Made by a program: the position numbers and the translations under genes. From contig CAITLU010000066.1 in NCBI GenBank assembly GCA_903893315.1, positions 1-59,233 on the forward strand: a stretch of 59,233 nucleotides of DNA. Reading direction: 5' to 3'. The notes below the pieces were generated by a model. It was not told the DNA's origin and did not search any database. It was given only the letters and a program-made list of their open reading frames with translations. Below are positions 58,008 to 59,233 of this stretch, piece after piece (the first letter of the stretch is position 1; each line of letters opens with the position of its first letter). The DNA is from an uncultured bacterium (GTDB lineage: Bacteria > Desulfobacterota > Binatia > UBA1149 > CAITLU01).

Positions 58008-59233
58008 GTGAACAATCGCTCTACACCCGGCCCGTGTCCTTCTTCCGGTTGTGTGCGTGCTCGCCAATCGTACGGCAGTTACGCGCTTGCGTGTATCGCG
58101 GTCGTGCTCATGATCGCAGGCGTCCCCTCCGCCTTCGCCACGACTTGCACTACCAACCCCTGCCCTTGCACCACGATCTGCCCAGCGACGGGCGCGTGCA
58201 CGATTGGATCGCTCAAGACTATTGATCCGGATTCGACGATCGATTGCACCGGACGAGATATCACGATCGGCGACTCCGGGTCGCTGAAGGTGGTTGGCGG
58301 CGATCTGGTTCTTCTTGCGAACAATCTGACGCTGACTGGCCCCGGCGGGCTCATCTATGCGGTGGAGAACGCAGATGACGACATCGGTACGGTCGAAATT
58401 CATCTGACTGGGTCTTTGAATCTGGAGGGCAAGATCAGGGCAAATGGGGACCATGGCGGCGGCTCGATTTCCATAGATGCCGCCGGGAATATCTCGATTC
58501 CCGAGAACGGGACTGATGCGATCGAAGCCGGTGGAATGGGACCGAACGCGAGCGGAGGAGACATCGTCGTCAGAGCTGGTGGCACTATTTCAATCCACGA
58601 TCCGATTCATGCCGAAGGAAATACCAGCGGTGAGAATGGCGGTGGCAGCATTGAGATTCGCGCCGGTGGAAACATCGATGTTGCCGACGATGGCCACCTC
58701 AGTGTTCCGGGCCGAACCGACGGGGGCGGGCGCATATCCCTGGTATCGGAGACGGGAAACATAACGGTCTCCGAACACATCGATGTCGATGGCAAGGGCC
58801 CCACTGGCGACGGCGGAACGATCGAGATTTCTGCCCGTGGGTCGATTGCGCTCAACCAGCAATTCTACGCGCGCGGAGGAGTGAACGCTGGGGGAGGAGA
58901 AGCGAACGGTGGCGACGTAACCTTGGAGGCCGGGTGCGGTGGCGTGACGATCAACGCGTCCATCTTCGCGACAGGTGGACAACTCGGTTCCGGTGACGAC
59001 GGAGGTTCGATCGACATCGAGAGCGCTGGAAACATCACGATTGCCGGCGGTGTGGTTCTCGATACCCATGCCTTGGCGTCCGGCGGCGACGGCGGACCAG
59101 TTTCGTTGAAAGCGCGGAATCTGGTCACCGTAACCTCGGGATCTACGATCGACAGTCGCGGGAGTTCGGTTGACCCGGGACAGGGAGGTCAGGTGTCGAT
59201 CCTGGGTTGCCGAGTCAACGTCCAGCCGACGGC
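58008..59233 (+). CDS. Secreted repetitive beta-helix protein, 3' end outside window
   Basis: Starts at GTG 58008, with GGAGGG seven bases upstream; the frame is open to the edge (408 residues visible). A signal peptide (hydrophobic 26-44, ending SAFA) is followed by a Cys-rich segment with Cys47, 52, 54, 58, 64 and 80. From about 150 there are nine repeats of 28-33 residues built on GG-x-[IV]-x-[IVL]-x-x-x-G-x-[IV]-x-[IV], beginning near 150, 183, 211, 239, 269, 301, 332, 362 and 392. This is the signature of a right-handed parallel beta-helix, as in adhesins or polysaccharide-acting proteins. No anchor or passenger-secretion domain is visible. Codons look less GC-biased than in neighbouring genes. 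Confidence 0.8.
   Translation, partial: MNNRSTPGPCPSSGCVRARQSYGSYALACIAVVLMIAGVPSAFATTCTTNPCPCTTICPATGACTIGSLKTIDPDSTIDCTGRDITIGDSGSLKVVGGDLVLLANNLTLTGPGGLIYAVENADDDIGTVEIHLTGSLNLEGKIRANGDHGGGSISIDAAGNISIPENGTDAIEAGGMGPNASGGDIVVRAGGTISIHDPIHAEGNTSGENGGGSIEIRAGGNIDVADDGHLSVPGRTDGGGRISLVSETGNITVSEHIDVDGKGPTGDGGTIEISARGSIALNQQFYARGGVNAGGGEANGGDVTLEAGCGGVTINASIFATGGQLGSGDDGGSIDIESAGNITIAGGVVLDTHALASGGDGGPVSLKARNLVTVTSGSTIDSRGSSVDPGQGGQVSILGCRVNVQPT

Overview
The window is a high-GC chromosomal segment from a Gram-negative bacterium. A complete Tol-Pal envelope cluster (tolQ-tolR-tolA-tolB-pal-cpoB), an outer-membrane-type protein, NagZ, RseP and lipoproteins with lipoboxes all point to a double membrane. 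The order ilvN-ilvC-psd-pssA-leuA and the rho / rpsB-tsf-pyrH-frr-uppS-cdsA-rseP order resemble deltaproteobacterial-type lineages (Desulfobacterota, Myxococcota, Binatota-like). That placement is an inference from gene order only. I see no insertion sequence, prophage, integrase or CRISPR array; most of the window is core metabolism and housekeeping.

Region by region. 1-4 kb: a truncated aldehyde dehydrogenase (-), then a dual-specificity-type phosphatase and an acyl-CoA-synthetase-like enzyme (+). 4-7.6 kb (-): deoxynucleoside kinase, panB-panC-panD (pantothenate) and smpB. 7.7-12.3 kb: nagZ with an overlapping SPOR-domain protein (+), mtnA with a degenerate epimerase (-), an SRPBCC protein (+) and a tiny orphan Flp-type pilin (-). 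12.8-16.3 kb: tRNA-Ala (-), then gpmA, a flippase-like membrane protein and rarA in overlapping order (+), followed by a terminator-ended structured RNA candidate. 16.4-22.4 kb (+): a DUF3034-type envelope protein, metY, a fused metX-metW and a membrane-anchored GH123/DUF4091-like protein. 22.5-27 kb (+): an Rrf2 Fe-S regulator, a short hybrid cluster protein and a monomeric isocitrate dehydrogenase.

From about 48.75 kb down to 27.0 kb about 25 genes run on the minus strand: tolQRAB-pal-cpoB, ribF-rluD, rho, rpsB-tsf-pyrH-frr-uppS-cdsA-rseP-tsaB, a DUF465 gene, ilvN-ilvC-psd-pssA, a leucine-rich leader peptide with a terminator hairpin, leuA and truA. On the other side run gap-pgk-tpiA-secG, tRNA-Leu and a CNNM/CorC transporter-like protein (+). 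The last 5 kb hold a TrpG/PabA amidotransferase (-), a ComM-type AAA+ protein (+), a secreted protein with a possible STN-like domain (-) and the start of a secreted repetitive beta-helix protein that runs off the right edge.

The most rewarding second looks are the leu attenuator, the rod-like RNA downstream of rarA, the Rrf2/Hcp module with a perfect 16-bp palindrome, the MetX-MetW fusion, and the divergent pair of secreted proteins at the right end. No wholly new multi-gene system is evident. The right-edge beta-helix locus is the part least explained by known biology.
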